From contig NZ_CP023690.1 of the NCBI RefSeq assembly GCF_008704795.1, positions 1,364,001 through 1,428,000 of the forward strand: a DNA stretch of 64,000 nt, read 5' to 3'. Source of the DNA: Streptomyces spectabilis. GTDB taxonomy: Bacteria; Actinomycetota; Actinomycetes; Streptomycetales; Streptomycetaceae. The position numbers and the translations under genes were made by a program. Shown one piece after another: positions 16,613-23,564 of the stretch. The first letter of the stretch is position 1. Each line of letters starts with the position of its first letter. Under the pieces are notes generated by a model, which saw only the letters and a list, made by a program, of their open reading frames with translations, did no database searches and had not been told where the DNA came from.

Positions 16613-17107
16613 CTACGCCCTCTGGGGACCCCGCAACGACGTCTCGTCGATCCGCCCCGGAAGGCCCGCGGCGAACGCCCGCGCCGCTTCCAGATCGGCC
16701 GCGTCGGGCCGCCCCTTCCTGATGCCGCCGACGGGCTTGAAGGGACCCGCGGTGTCCCAGGCCCGGCAGGAGAAGGTGTCGACCACGTCGAAGTTCCGCC
16801 GCTCGAGGAGCCGTAACAGGGGCCGGGTGAAGGGCCGGAAAGGCGCTTCGGGAAACCCGCTGGTGGCGAACACGAACGCGCTGCGGCGCTCCCCCTTCGG
16901 GAGGGACGCGGCGAACTCACGCAGCCGTGGGTGGAGGGCCATCGAGAAGACCCCCGAGCCGAACCCCACGAGGTCGCACGTGGCCAGCTCCGCGGCGTCG
17001 ACGTCTTCGGGGGCGACGACAGGGGCCTCCAGGGCCTGCCCCATGGCGTCGGCGACCTTCTTCGTGTTGCCGTGCGACACGGAAACACACACGATCATGG
17101 CCTTCAC
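16613..17107 (-). CDS. flavodoxin-family protein, carries a TTA codon
   Basis: The 164-aa protein starts at GTG 17107 with AGGAG 8 nt upstream, which decides against longer frames. The FMN phosphate loop is SVSHGNTKKVADAMG near the N-terminus; a second flavin-contact region is FGSGVFSMALHPRL. Flavodoxins shuttle electrons at low potential; this short version has no obvious partner domain. One leucine codon in RPLLRLL is TTA (complement of 16814-16816). In Streptomyces TTA is read only by the bldA tRNA, so full-length protein should appear late in development. I noticed no other in-frame TTA in the genes of this window. Divergent from the gene at 17251, with a Crp-like site between them. Confidence 0.85.
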   Translation of the reverse strand: MKAMIVCVSVSHGNTKKVADAMGQALEAPVVAPEDVDAAELATCDLVGFGSGVFSMALHPRLREFAASLPKGERRSAFVFATSGFPEAPFRPFTRPLLRLLERRNFDVVDTFSCRAWDTAGPFKPVGGIRKGRPDAADLEAARAFAAGLPGRIDETSLRGPQRA

Positions 17108-17176
17108 GGCGATGCTCCTCTCGTTGCGGGCGCCCATAGGACACGGCCCGAGCCGCGAGCGTGACACCGGCCGCCT

Positions 17177-17190
17177 GTGACCTGCGTCAC
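17177..17190. promoter_or_regulatory. Crp/Fnr-like box
   Basis: GTGACCTGCGTCAC is a 14-bp near-palindrome that fits the Streptomyces Crp pattern GTG-N6-GNCAC, and is preceded by T as in TGTGA-N6-TCAC. It lies between the divergent flavodoxin and 17251 genes, 70 bp and 61 bp from their starts. A second GTGAC half-site is at 17161. Confidence 0.5.
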
Positions 17191-17250
17191 CGACCGCCTG
17201 GGCGCGGCCCCTCTCCCCGGCCCGGGAGCGCCTTGGCTACGATCTCCGCG

Positions 17251-17688
17251 ATGAGCAATCGGCGGCGGGGCACCGGGAGCGCGGCGAGACGCGCCGCTCC
17301 GTTGCTCGTGGTGCGCTGTGCGGCCCTCTTCGCCGTGCTGGTGTGGATGCTGCCGGTGTGCGGCCACGCGTCGAACGCGGCGGCGCCCCCGCCGGTCACC
17401 TCCGCCGCGCCCCTGGCGAGTGGGACAACCTCTCTCGCGACTAGTACGAACGTTCTATCCGGTCGGGAACACACCTGCCCCGACCTGGAGCACGGGCCCG
17501 GCGAGGCGCACTGCCGCCCGGCGGCCGGAGCCGCCGTCGCCACGGCCAAGGCCGCGCCGGGGCCGCTCCCGCTGTCGACGGACGTGACCGCCGCCCCCTG
17601 GGTGGCGGAGTCCGCGGCCGCGCGCGGGGCGCCGGACGCTCCCGCGCCCACCCCCGGCATCCATCAGTTGCAGGTCCAGCGGACCTAG
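17251..17688 (+). CDS. small membrane or secreted protein, unknown function
   Basis: The 145-aa protein starts at ATG 17251. A TACGAT -10-like box at 17238-17243 sits 7 nt before the ATG, so the message may be leaderless; an in-frame TTG at 17233 is the alternative start. An arginine-rich N-terminus (NRRRGTGSAARRAA) precedes one hydrophobic helix (PLLVVRCAALFAVLVWMLPV), followed by an Ala/Pro-rich tail with a Cys-His pair (HTCPDLEHG, AHCRP). I do not recognise a family. It leads a group with the DUF3105 and DsbA-like genes, which suggests a role in envelope redox or metal handling, but that is inference only. Confidence 0.6.
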   Translation: MSNRRRGTGSAARRAAPLLVVRCAALFAVLVWMLPVCGHASNAAAPPPVTSAAPLASGTTSLATSTNVLSGREHTCPDLEHGPGEAHCRPAAGAAVATAKAAPGPLPLSTDVTAAPWVAESAAARGAPDAPAPTPGIHQLQVQRT

Positions 17689-17834
17689 GAGCGGCCCTCC
17701 GCACGGCCCGGCGCCCGTCGCCGTACGGCCGTGCCCGCCGTTTCCTCCTGCCGCCGCGACCGTCGGCGCGCAGGCCGCCGACCAGTCGCAACGCACCGCC
17801 GCACGCCTCCGTGCGGCGGGGACAAGGACATGCC

Positions 17835-18482
17835 ATGGGTTCTGCAGGAGCCAAGCAGCAGCGCGCCGACCGCCGCGCGAAGATCGAGGAGCTGCGCCGC
17901 GCCGAGGCGGCGCGCCAACGTCGGTACCGCATCGCCACCTGGACGTGCGGCGGTGTCGTCATGGTCGGCGCGATAGCGGGCAGCTGGTACCTCGTGGACC
18001 GCTCCGCGACCCGGGACAAGGAGCAGGAGCGCGCGGCGGCCGCCCCGATCAAGGGCGAGAAGTCCTTCAAGGACCTGGGCCGCAACCACGTCACCACGCC
18101 CGTCGACTACAAGAGCTCCCCGGCGGCGGGCGGCGACCACAACCCCGTCTGGATGAACTGCGACGGCGACCTGTACGACAAGGAGATCGACGAGACCAAC
18201 GCGGTGCACTCCCTGGAGCACGGCGCGGTCTGGGTCACGTACAGCGACAAGGCCGACGACTCCGAAGTGCGCGCCCTCAAGGCGAGGGTGGAGAAGACCC
18301 CGTACTCGCTGATGAGCCCGTACGCCGAGCAGTCCGCGCCCCTCACCCTGTCCGCCTGGGGCAAGCAGCTGAGCGTGACGTCCGCCTCCGATCCGCGGGT
18401 GAACGCGTTCTTCGACAAGTACGTGCAGGGCGCGCAGACCCCGGAGCCGGGGGCCGCCTGCACCGGGGGCAAGGCGGTGTGA
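17835..18482 (+). CDS. DUF3105 membrane-anchored protein
   Basis: The 215-aa protein starts at ATG 17835 with AAGGA upstream. The basic N-terminus (KQQRADRRAKIEELRR) could form a short coiled coil. One membrane helix (IATWTCGGVVMVGAIAGSWYL at about 35-55) then anchors an extracytoplasmic domain. The DUF3105 core is NPVWMNCDGDLYDKEID and VHSLEHGAVWVTY. The family is widespread in actinobacteria and of unknown function. Two cysteines are in the exported part (MNCDG and ACTGG), and the next gene encodes an exported thioredoxin-fold protein, so a disulfide relation between them is plausible. The two genes are 66 bp apart on the same strand. Confidence 0.85.
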   Translation: MGSAGAKQQRADRRAKIEELRRAEAARQRRYRIATWTCGGVVMVGAIAGSWYLVDRSATRDKEQERAAAAPIKGEKSFKDLGRNHVTTPVDYKSSPAAGGDHNPVWMNCDGDLYDKEIDETNAVHSLEHGAVWVTYSDKADDSEVRALKARVEKTPYSLMSPYAEQSAPLTLSAWGKQLSVTSASDPRVNAFFDKYVQGAQTPEPGAACTGGKAV

Positions 18483-18548
18483 GGACGGCCCCCGGGCCCG
18501 CCTCCCCTCCGTGACCGACCCCCTCCCAGCACTCCGCACCAAGGAACC

Positions 18549-19214
18549 ATGAACAAGCTCAAGCGCAACCTGATCGTCACCGCCGTGATCGCGGCCGTCC
18601 TCGCCGCCGTCCTCGGCACCGCCCTGCTGGTCTCCGACGGCGGCGGCAGCGGCGGCACGGACGTGCGGCCCGCCGCCGAGCCGAAGGCCGTGCGCGCGGA
18701 CAGCCACCGCCTCACCGACCCGAAGAAGAGCGAGCTGACCGTCGTCGAGTTCCTCGACTTCGAGTGCGAGGGGTGCGGCGCGATGTACCCGGTCGTCGAG
18801 AAGCTCCGCGAGGAGTACGGCGACCGGGTCACCTTCGTGGCCCGTTACTTCCCCATGCCCGGCCACCGCAACGGCGAGCTCGCCGCCCGCACCGCCGAGG
18901 CCGCCGCCCGGCAGGGCGAGTTCGAAGCGATGTACACCAAGCTCTTCACCACCCAGAAGGAGTGGGGCGAGTCGCAGGACTGGAAGGAGGACGTCTTCCG
19001 CGGCTACGCCGAGGAACTCGGCCTGGACATGCGCAAGTTCGACGCGGCGCTCGCCGACCCCGACACGGCCGGACGCGTCCAGGCCGACCAGCGCGACGGT
19101 CTCGGGCTCGGCGCGCGCGGCACCCCGACGTTCGTCGTCGACGGCGAGCTGGTCGCGACGCCCGCCTCCTACGAGGACTTCAAGGCCCTCATCGAGGAGC
19201 GCCTGGCCGACTGA
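18549..19214 (+). CDS. membrane-anchored DsbA-like thioredoxin-fold protein
   Basis: The 221-aa protein starts at ATG 18549 behind AAGGAACC. One N-terminal helix (NLIVTAVIAAVLAAVLGTAL) anchors it outside the membrane. The thioredoxin-fold catalytic motif is CEGC within FLDFECEGCGAMYPV, and the cis-proline loop is GTPTFVVDG. The inserted helical region (EGAARQGEFEAMYTKLFTTQ-like) is that of DsbA/BdbD oxidoreductases. It probably oxidises or isomerises disulfides in exported proteins. It is the last gene of the 17251-19214 group; the leader of the MFS exporter begins 5 nt after its stop. Confidence 0.9.
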   Translation: MNKLKRNLIVTAVIAAVLAAVLGTALLVSDGGGSGGTDVRPAAEPKAVRADSHRLTDPKKSELTVVEFLDFECEGCGAMYPVVEKLREEYGDRVTFVARYFPMPGHRNGELAARTAEAAARQGEFEAMYTKLFTTQKEWGESQDWKEDVFRGYAEELGLDMRKFDAALADPDTAGRVQADQRDGLGLGARGTPTFVVDGELVATPASYEDFKALIEERLAD

Positions 19215-19219
19215 CCCTG

Positions 19220-19378
19220 TAGTGCGCTGACACCAGGAGGTGGGGGTGCCTGGTCCGGGCGCACCAGGTGAAGACGGCGGCAGGGAACGATGCCCGGCCG
19301 GACGCCAGAGGCAAGTCTGGGAAGCGCGTGGACTTCACGCGTTCCCCTTGGCCCAGCGGCGTCTGGAGTGATCAGCAG
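19220..19378 (+). ncRNA. structured 5' leader of the MFS exporter (copy A)
   Basis: The 159 nt before the MFS start align without gaps with the 159 nt before the MMPL exporter (copy B). Hairpin P1 (CCTGGT 19249-19254 with ACCAGG 19263-19268) is conserved. Helix P-SD pairs CCGGACGCC (19298-19306) with GGCGTCTGG (19358-19366), hiding part of the Shine-Dalgarno GGAG. Hairpin P2 pairs GGGAA and CGCGTG (19319-19330, one bulged G) with CACGCG and TTCCC (19336-19346). An earlier CACCAG (19231-19236) can pair with CTGGT instead of P1. A short open frame starts at ATG 19290 and overlaps the exporter start out of frame. Probably a cis-acting regulatory RNA; the ligand or signal is unknown. Confidence 0.7.
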
Positions 19379-20779
19379 GTGGCGACATGTGAAGCCGTGG
19401 CTTCCCCGGTCCGCGTCAGCAGGTGGTCGATCGGCGCCCTCGGCGTCCTGGCACTGGCCCTCGGCACGCTGCAGTCCGTGGTGGAGCCCGCGCTCCCCCA
19501 GCTGCAACGCGAGTTGGGGGTCAGCCCGGCCGAAGGAGCGCTGATCGGCAATACGTTGCTCATCACCGGCGCGGTCGTCGCACCCGTCGCGGGCAAACTC
19601 GGCGACCGCTACGGCGGGAAGCGGGTCCTGATCCGGCTGATGGCCGTGGTCTCGGCCGGTGGTCTGCTGGCGGCGCTCGCGCCGAACCTGCCGGTGCTGT
19701 TGCTCGGTCAGGTGCTGCAGGGCGTCATGGTCGGCGCGCTGCCCCTCTCCTTCATCCTGGTGCGCAAGCACCTCGCGGCAGGAGCGTCACGGCTTGCGAT
19801 CGGCCTGGTCATGGCGCTGTTCACGGGCGGCGGGATGGTGGGCACGCTGATCGCCGGGCCGCTCGCGGAAGGGCTGTCCTGGCACTGGATGTTCGCGCTG
19901 CCGACGAGCGTGGTCGTCGCGACGACGGTGGCCGTGGCCCACCTGATGCCGTCCGATCCGCCGGTCCGGTCCGAGCACCGGATCGACTGGCCGGGTGTGG
20001 TGCTCCTGAGCGGCACGCTGCTCGTGTTCATGCTCGGGCTCGTACGGGTGACGGGCGCGGGGCTTCCGCCGCTGGGGGCCGGTGCCGTCGCGGTGGCCGT
20101 GGCCGCCCTCGCGACCGGATGGGTCGCCGTCGAGCGCAGGGCGGCCTCGCCGATGGTCGACCTCCGCATGCTGGCCAAGCCCGCGATGTGGCATGCGTGC
20201 GTGCTCACCCTGATCCTCACCGCCGGCTTCGGGATGGTGACCTTTCTGCTGCCGCAGCTGTTCGCGCTCCCGGCCGAGGGGTACGGCTTCGGCCTCGGCA
20301 CCACCGACATCGGACTGCTCCTGCTGCCCGGCGCCGTCGCCGGGGCGGTGAGCGACTCGGTCGGCGGCGTCACGGCACGGCGGTTCGGTCTGCGGACCGT
20401 GCTCGTTGTGGGCGCCCTCGTCACGGCGGCGACGACGATCGCCCTGGCCGCGCTGCACACCGCGGCGTGGCAGCTCGTTCTCGCCAAGGTGCTGATCGCG
20501 ATCGCCGCGGGCCTCGGCAACACGGCGTTGCTCACCCGCGCCGCCACCGCCGTCGAGACCGAGGACACCGGCATCGCCACCGGTCTGCTGGTGGTGACCC
20601 GCGTGATCGGCATCGCTCTGGGCGTCCAGGTCGGCGGCGCGATCCTCGACTCCGGGGCCGACCCGGCGACGGGCCTGCCGACCGAATCGGCCTTCGCCGC
20701 CGGCTTCGCCGTCGCCGGGCTCATCGCCGCACTGTCCCTGCTCGTCATCCGTTTCACGAAGAAGGGAACCCAGGCATGA
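19379..20779 (+). CDS. MFS drug exporter, DHA2 (14-TM) type
   Basis: The 466-aa protein starts at GTG 19379, where GGAG lies 10 nt upstream and the sequence GTGGCGAC is shared with the MMPL gene start. About 14 hydrophobic segments are present. DHA family motifs include GKLGDRYGGKRVLI (motif A) and GPLAEGLSWHWMFALP (motif C region). Members of the QacA/EmrB group export antibiotics and cations by proton antiport. The stop overlaps the start of a FAD monooxygenase (ATGA), so pumping and chemical modification of the same drug may be coupled. Regulation is probably through the structured leader; the adjacent PadR gene is headless. Confidence 0.92.
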   Translation: MATCEAVASPVRVSRWSIGALGVLALALGTLQSVVEPALPQLQRELGVSPAEGALIGNTLLITGAVVAPVAGKLGDRYGGKRVLIRLMAVVSAGGLLAALAPNLPVLLLGQVLQGVMVGALPLSFILVRKHLAAGASRLAIGLVMALFTGGGMVGTLIAGPLAEGLSWHWMFALPTSVVVATTVAVAHLMPSDPPVRSEHRIDWPGVVLLSGTLLVFMLGLVRVTGAGLPPLGAGAVAVAVAALATGWVAVERRAASPMVDLRMLAKPAMWHACVLTLILTAGFGMVTFLLPQLFALPAEGYGFGLGTTDIGLLLLPGAVAGAVSDSVGGVTARRFGLRTVLVVGALVTAATTIALAALHTAAWQLVLAKVLIAIAAGLGNTALLTRAATAVETEDTGIATGLLVVTRVIGIALGVQVGGAILDSGADPATGLPTESAFAAGFAVAGLIAALSLLVIRFTKKGTQA

Positions 20780-21993
20780 CACCCACCGGCCTGCCCGACG
20801 ACGTACGCGTCCGACGCACCGTGCTGATCTCCGGGGCCAGCGTCGCCGGGCCCGCCCTCGCGTACTGGCTGCACCGGTCCGGGTGCGCGGTCACCGTGGT
20901 GGAGAAGGCGGACGCGCTCCGCGACGGCGGCTATCCGATCGACGTCCGCGGGACCGCCATCGAGGTGGTCCGGCGGATGGGGATCCTGCCGCGGCTGCGG
21001 GACGCGCACATCGACTCGCGCCGCTGCACCTTCCTCGACGCCGACGGCGGCACCGTGGTGTCGCTCAAGCCCAGCGCCGTCGTCGGCAGCGTCGAGGGCC
21101 AGGACATCGAGGTGCGCCGGGGAGATCTGGCGGCGCTCCTGCACGCGCTGGTCCGCGACGACGTGGAATTCCTGTTCGGCGACTCCATCGACACCCTCGA
21201 CCAGTCCGCGCGAGGCGTCGACGTCACGTTCCGCAGCGGGCGACAGCGCACGTTCGACCTGGTGGTCGGCGCCGACGGCATGCACTCGCACACCCGGGAG
21301 TCCCTGTTCGGCCCCGAGGAGCGCTTCCACCGCTACCTCGGCTACTGCTTCGCCATCTTCACCATGCCGAACACCCTCGGACTCTCCCGCGAGCTCGTGT
21401 TGTGGAACACCCCGGGGAGGGCCGCCGCCCTCTACGCCGTCGGGGACCACGACGAGTTGCACGCCTTCCTGAACTTCCACCGGCCGCAGCCGCCGCTCGG
21501 CGCCCTGCGGAACCCCGACGCCCAGCGGGACCTGGTCGCCGGGGTCTTCGCGGGCGCGGGGTGGGAGGTCCCGGGCCTGGTCGACGCCATGCGCGAGGCG
21601 GACGACCTGTTCTTCGACACGGCCGGGCAGATCCGCATGCCGCACTGGTCACAGGGCCGCGTCGCGCTCGTCGGCGACGCCGCGTACGCCCCCTCGTTCC
21701 TCACCGGGCAGGGCACGAGCCTCGCGCTCGTCGGCGCCTACATGCTCGCCCACTCCCTGGCCGCGCACCGGGACCACACCGCGGCCTTCGCCGCCTACGA
21801 ACGTGACGTTCGCGCCTTCGTGGCCATGAACCAGGCCCTGGTCGACAGCGGTGGGGCCACCCTCTTCCCCACCACGGCACAGGCGTTGGAGCAGCGCGAC
21901 GCCATGCTGCGCGACCTCGTCACCCTCCCCTCCGCACCGCTACGACCGGCCCACTCAGCCCTGACGCTGCCCGCGTTCGCCGCCCTGCCGTGA
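20776..21993 (+). CDS. FAD-dependent monooxygenase (TetX/PHBH-like)
   Basis: The 405-aa flavoprotein starts at ATG 20776, overlapping the MFS stop. The FAD dinucleotide motif is LISGASVAGPALAYWLHRSG, a variant of GxGxxG. The DG motif is VVGADGMHSHTRE and the GD motif is VALVGDAAYAPSFLTGQG. The architecture is the class A monooxygenase fold that includes TetX tetracycline destructases and tailoring hydroxylases. Co-translation with an efflux pump suggests detoxification of a shared aromatic substrate, but the substrate is not known. Two relatives lie at 40843-41919 and 61620-62768. Confidence 0.9.
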   Translation: MTPTGLPDDVRVRRTVLISGASVAGPALAYWLHRSGCAVTVVEKADALRDGGYPIDVRGTAIEVVRRMGILPRLRDAHIDSRRCTFLDADGGTVVSLKPSAVVGSVEGQDIEVRRGDLAALLHALVRDDVEFLFGDSIDTLDQSARGVDVTFRSGRQRTFDLVVGADGMHSHTRESLFGPEERFHRYLGYCFAIFTMPNTLGLSRELVLWNTPGRAAALYAVGDHDELHAFLNFHRPQPPLGALRNPDAQRDLVAGVFAGAGWEVPGLVDAMREADDLFFDTAGQIRMPHWSQGRVALVGDAAYAPSFLTGQGTSLALVGAYMLAHSLAAHRDHTAAFAAYERDVRAFVAMNQALVDSGGATLFPTTAQALEQRDAMLRDLVTLPSAPLRPAHSALTLPAFAALP

Positions 21994-22260
21994 CCTGAGA
22001 CGCACCCTCCCGCGGTCCACGGGTACACCACCACGCGCCGCCTCAACGAACTCGGCTTCGCCGAGGGGACGGTGTACACCATCTTGGTGCGTCTGGAGCG
22101 GAACGGACTCGTCCAGGTGACGAAGCGTCCCTCCGGAGTGGGCCCCCCGCGCAAGTTCTTCGCGCTCAACGACGCGGGGCGCGAAGAGCTCGCCGCGTTC
22201 TGGGTGAAGTGGGAGTACCTCTCCGCACGCATCGACAAGCTCAAGGAGGGCGGGCGATGA
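21994..22260 (+). pseudogene. PadR regulator lacking its N-terminus
   Basis: Directly after the monooxygenase stop, the same frame reads HGYTTTRRLNELGFAEGTVY and then ILVRLERNGLV, GPPRKFFALNDAGREEL. This is the PadR winged-helix core and wing. The usual first helix (about 20 residues before HGY) is missing, and no ATG or GTG precedes the HTH; the only start is GTG 22072, inside the recognition helix. The gene has lost its head, probably by a deletion that joined it to the end of the monooxygenase gene. The 3' end is intact and still overlaps the DUF1048 gene (ATGA). Confidence 0.75.
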
Positions 22261-22613
22261 GCTTCTGGCAGACCGTCACGGGCAGTGACCTGACCAGGGA
22301 ATGGAAGGCGTACGAGGACCGGGCGCAGGCACTGCCGACCGAATACCGGGCGGCGTGGGAACAGATCACGTTCCATGCCTCTCCCCACGCGGACTTCACG
22401 GGGCGCAACCTGATGCCGATGCTCGACGACGCCCTGGGGCTGCTCGAAGAGACGGCGGCGGACGGGCGGAGCGTCCACGAGGTGCTCGGCGACGACATCG
22501 CCGGCTTCTGCACGGCACTGGCCGGCGGGGAAGGGGCTCACGGCCATCACGACCGGTGGCGCGAGCAGTTGAACAGGAACGTCGCGAGGAAACTGGGCCG
22601 GCTAGGGGGCTGA
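22257..22613 (+). CDS. DUF1048 protein, first copy
   Basis: The 118-aa protein starts at ATG 22257, overlapping the PadR remnant stop. It is a small helical DUF1048 protein: AYEDRAQALPTEYRAAWEQI, then MLDDALGLLEETAADGRSVHEVLGDDIAGFC. DUF1048 genes regularly follow PadR genes in actinobacteria and firmicutes; the function is unproven, perhaps a partner of the regulator. With PadR broken, its expression now depends on read-through from the exporter operon. Confidence 0.85.
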   Translation: MSFWQTVTGSDLTREWKAYEDRAQALPTEYRAAWEQITFHASPHADFTGRNLMPMLDDALGLLEETAADGRSVHEVLGDDIAGFCTALAGGEGAHGHHDRWREQLNRNVARKLGRLGG

Positions 22614-22614
22614 C

Positions 22615-22884
22615 GTGAGCATCCAGGACATCGTCCGGGGCAAGAGGCAGTGGCGGGCGCACATGGCGCGGGTCCAGGCCCTGCCGCCGGACTACCGCAT
22701 CGTCTACAAGGAGATGCAGAAGTACCTCTTCAAGGTCGGACCGGTCGGCCTGCCGGACGGAGACCCGCTCGCAGGGATCGTCGACTTCTTCGAGGAGGGC
22801 GCGGCGACCGGCAAGGGAGTCCTGGAACTCATCGGCGACGACGTCGCCGCCTTCTGCGACGGCCTGGTCGAGAAGGCGCGCTAG
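22615..22884 (+). CDS. DUF1048 protein, second copy
   Basis: The 89-aa protein starts at GTG 22615, one base after the first DUF1048 stop. It repeats the same helical layout (ARVQALPPDYRIVYKEMQKY, then GIVDFFEEGAATGKGVLELIGDDVAAFCDGL). It is shorter and lacks the histidine-rich tail of its neighbour. Its TAG stop is read from the palindrome CTAG (22881-22884), which is also the TAG stop of the convergent response-regulator gene, so the two genes overlap tail to tail by 4 nt. Confidence 0.85.
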   Translation: MSIQDIVRGKRQWRAHMARVQALPPDYRIVYKEMQKYLFKVGPVGLPDGDPLAGIVDFFEEGAATGKGVLELIGDDVAAFCDGLVEKAR

Positions 22885-23564
22885 CGGGAGGCGTCGTCGG
22901 GGTCCGCGTGGGCCAGGCCCGTCCGGTAGGCGATGACGACGAGTTGCGCCCGGTCGCGGGCCTCCAGCTTCGTCATGGCGCGCTGCACGTGGGCGCGGAC
23001 GGTGAAGGGGCTGAGGAACATCCGCTCGGCGATCTCCTGGTTGGACAGGCCGGTCGCGACCAGGGCCACCATCTCGCGTTCGCGCGGGGTGAGCACGGCG
23101 ATCCGGTCGGAGTGGCGTGCCGGGGCGGCGTCCGGGGTGGCCAGGAAACGGGCGACCAGGGAGCGGGTCGCGGCAGGGGACAGCAGGGTCTCGCCGTCCG
23201 CGATCGTCCGCACGGCGTCCAGCAGGTCCTCGGCCCCGATGCCCTTGCCGATGAAGCCACCGGCCCCCGCCCGCAGCGCCTGGGCGACGTGCTCGTCGGT
23301 CTCGTACGTGGTGAGGATCAGGATGCGGCTGCCCCGCAGCTCCGGATCCGCGCAGATCTCCGCGGTGGCGGTGAGACCGTCCGTCTCGGGCATGCGGATG
23401 TCCATGATGACCACGTCAGGGCGCAGCTCCCGGGTGAGTCTCACCGCCTCCCTGCCGTCCGCGGCCTCGCCGACCACGGCGATGTCGTCGGCGGAGTCGA
23501 GGAGCAGCCGGAAGGCACCGCGCAGCAGGGCCTGGTCGTCGGCGAGCAGCACTCGGAGGGTCAC
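22881..23564 (-). CDS. NarL-type response regulator (REC plus LuxR HTH)
   Basis: The 227-aa protein starts at GTG 23564, overlapping the histidine kinase stop (GTGA). The receiver domain has acidic residues ADD (8-10), phosphoacceptor Asp55 in VVIMDIRMPE, and a conserved lysine in GFIGKG. The C-terminal LuxR HTH is LTPREREMVALVATGLSNQEIAE followed by SPFTVRAHVQRAMTKL. It forms the third gene of an exporter, kinase, regulator operon and probably controls exporter expression in response to the stimulus seen by the kinase. Confidence 0.93.
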   Translation of the reverse strand: MTLRVLLADDQALLRGAFRLLLDSADDIAVVGEAADGREAVRLTRELRPDVVIMDIRMPETDGLTATAEICADPELRGSRILILTTYETDEHVAQALRAGAGGFIGKGIGAEDLLDAVRTIADGETLLSPAATRSLVARFLATPDAAPARHSDRIAVLTPREREMVALVATGLSNQEIAERMFLSPFTVRAHVQRAMTKLEARDRAQLVVIAYRTGLAHADPDDASR

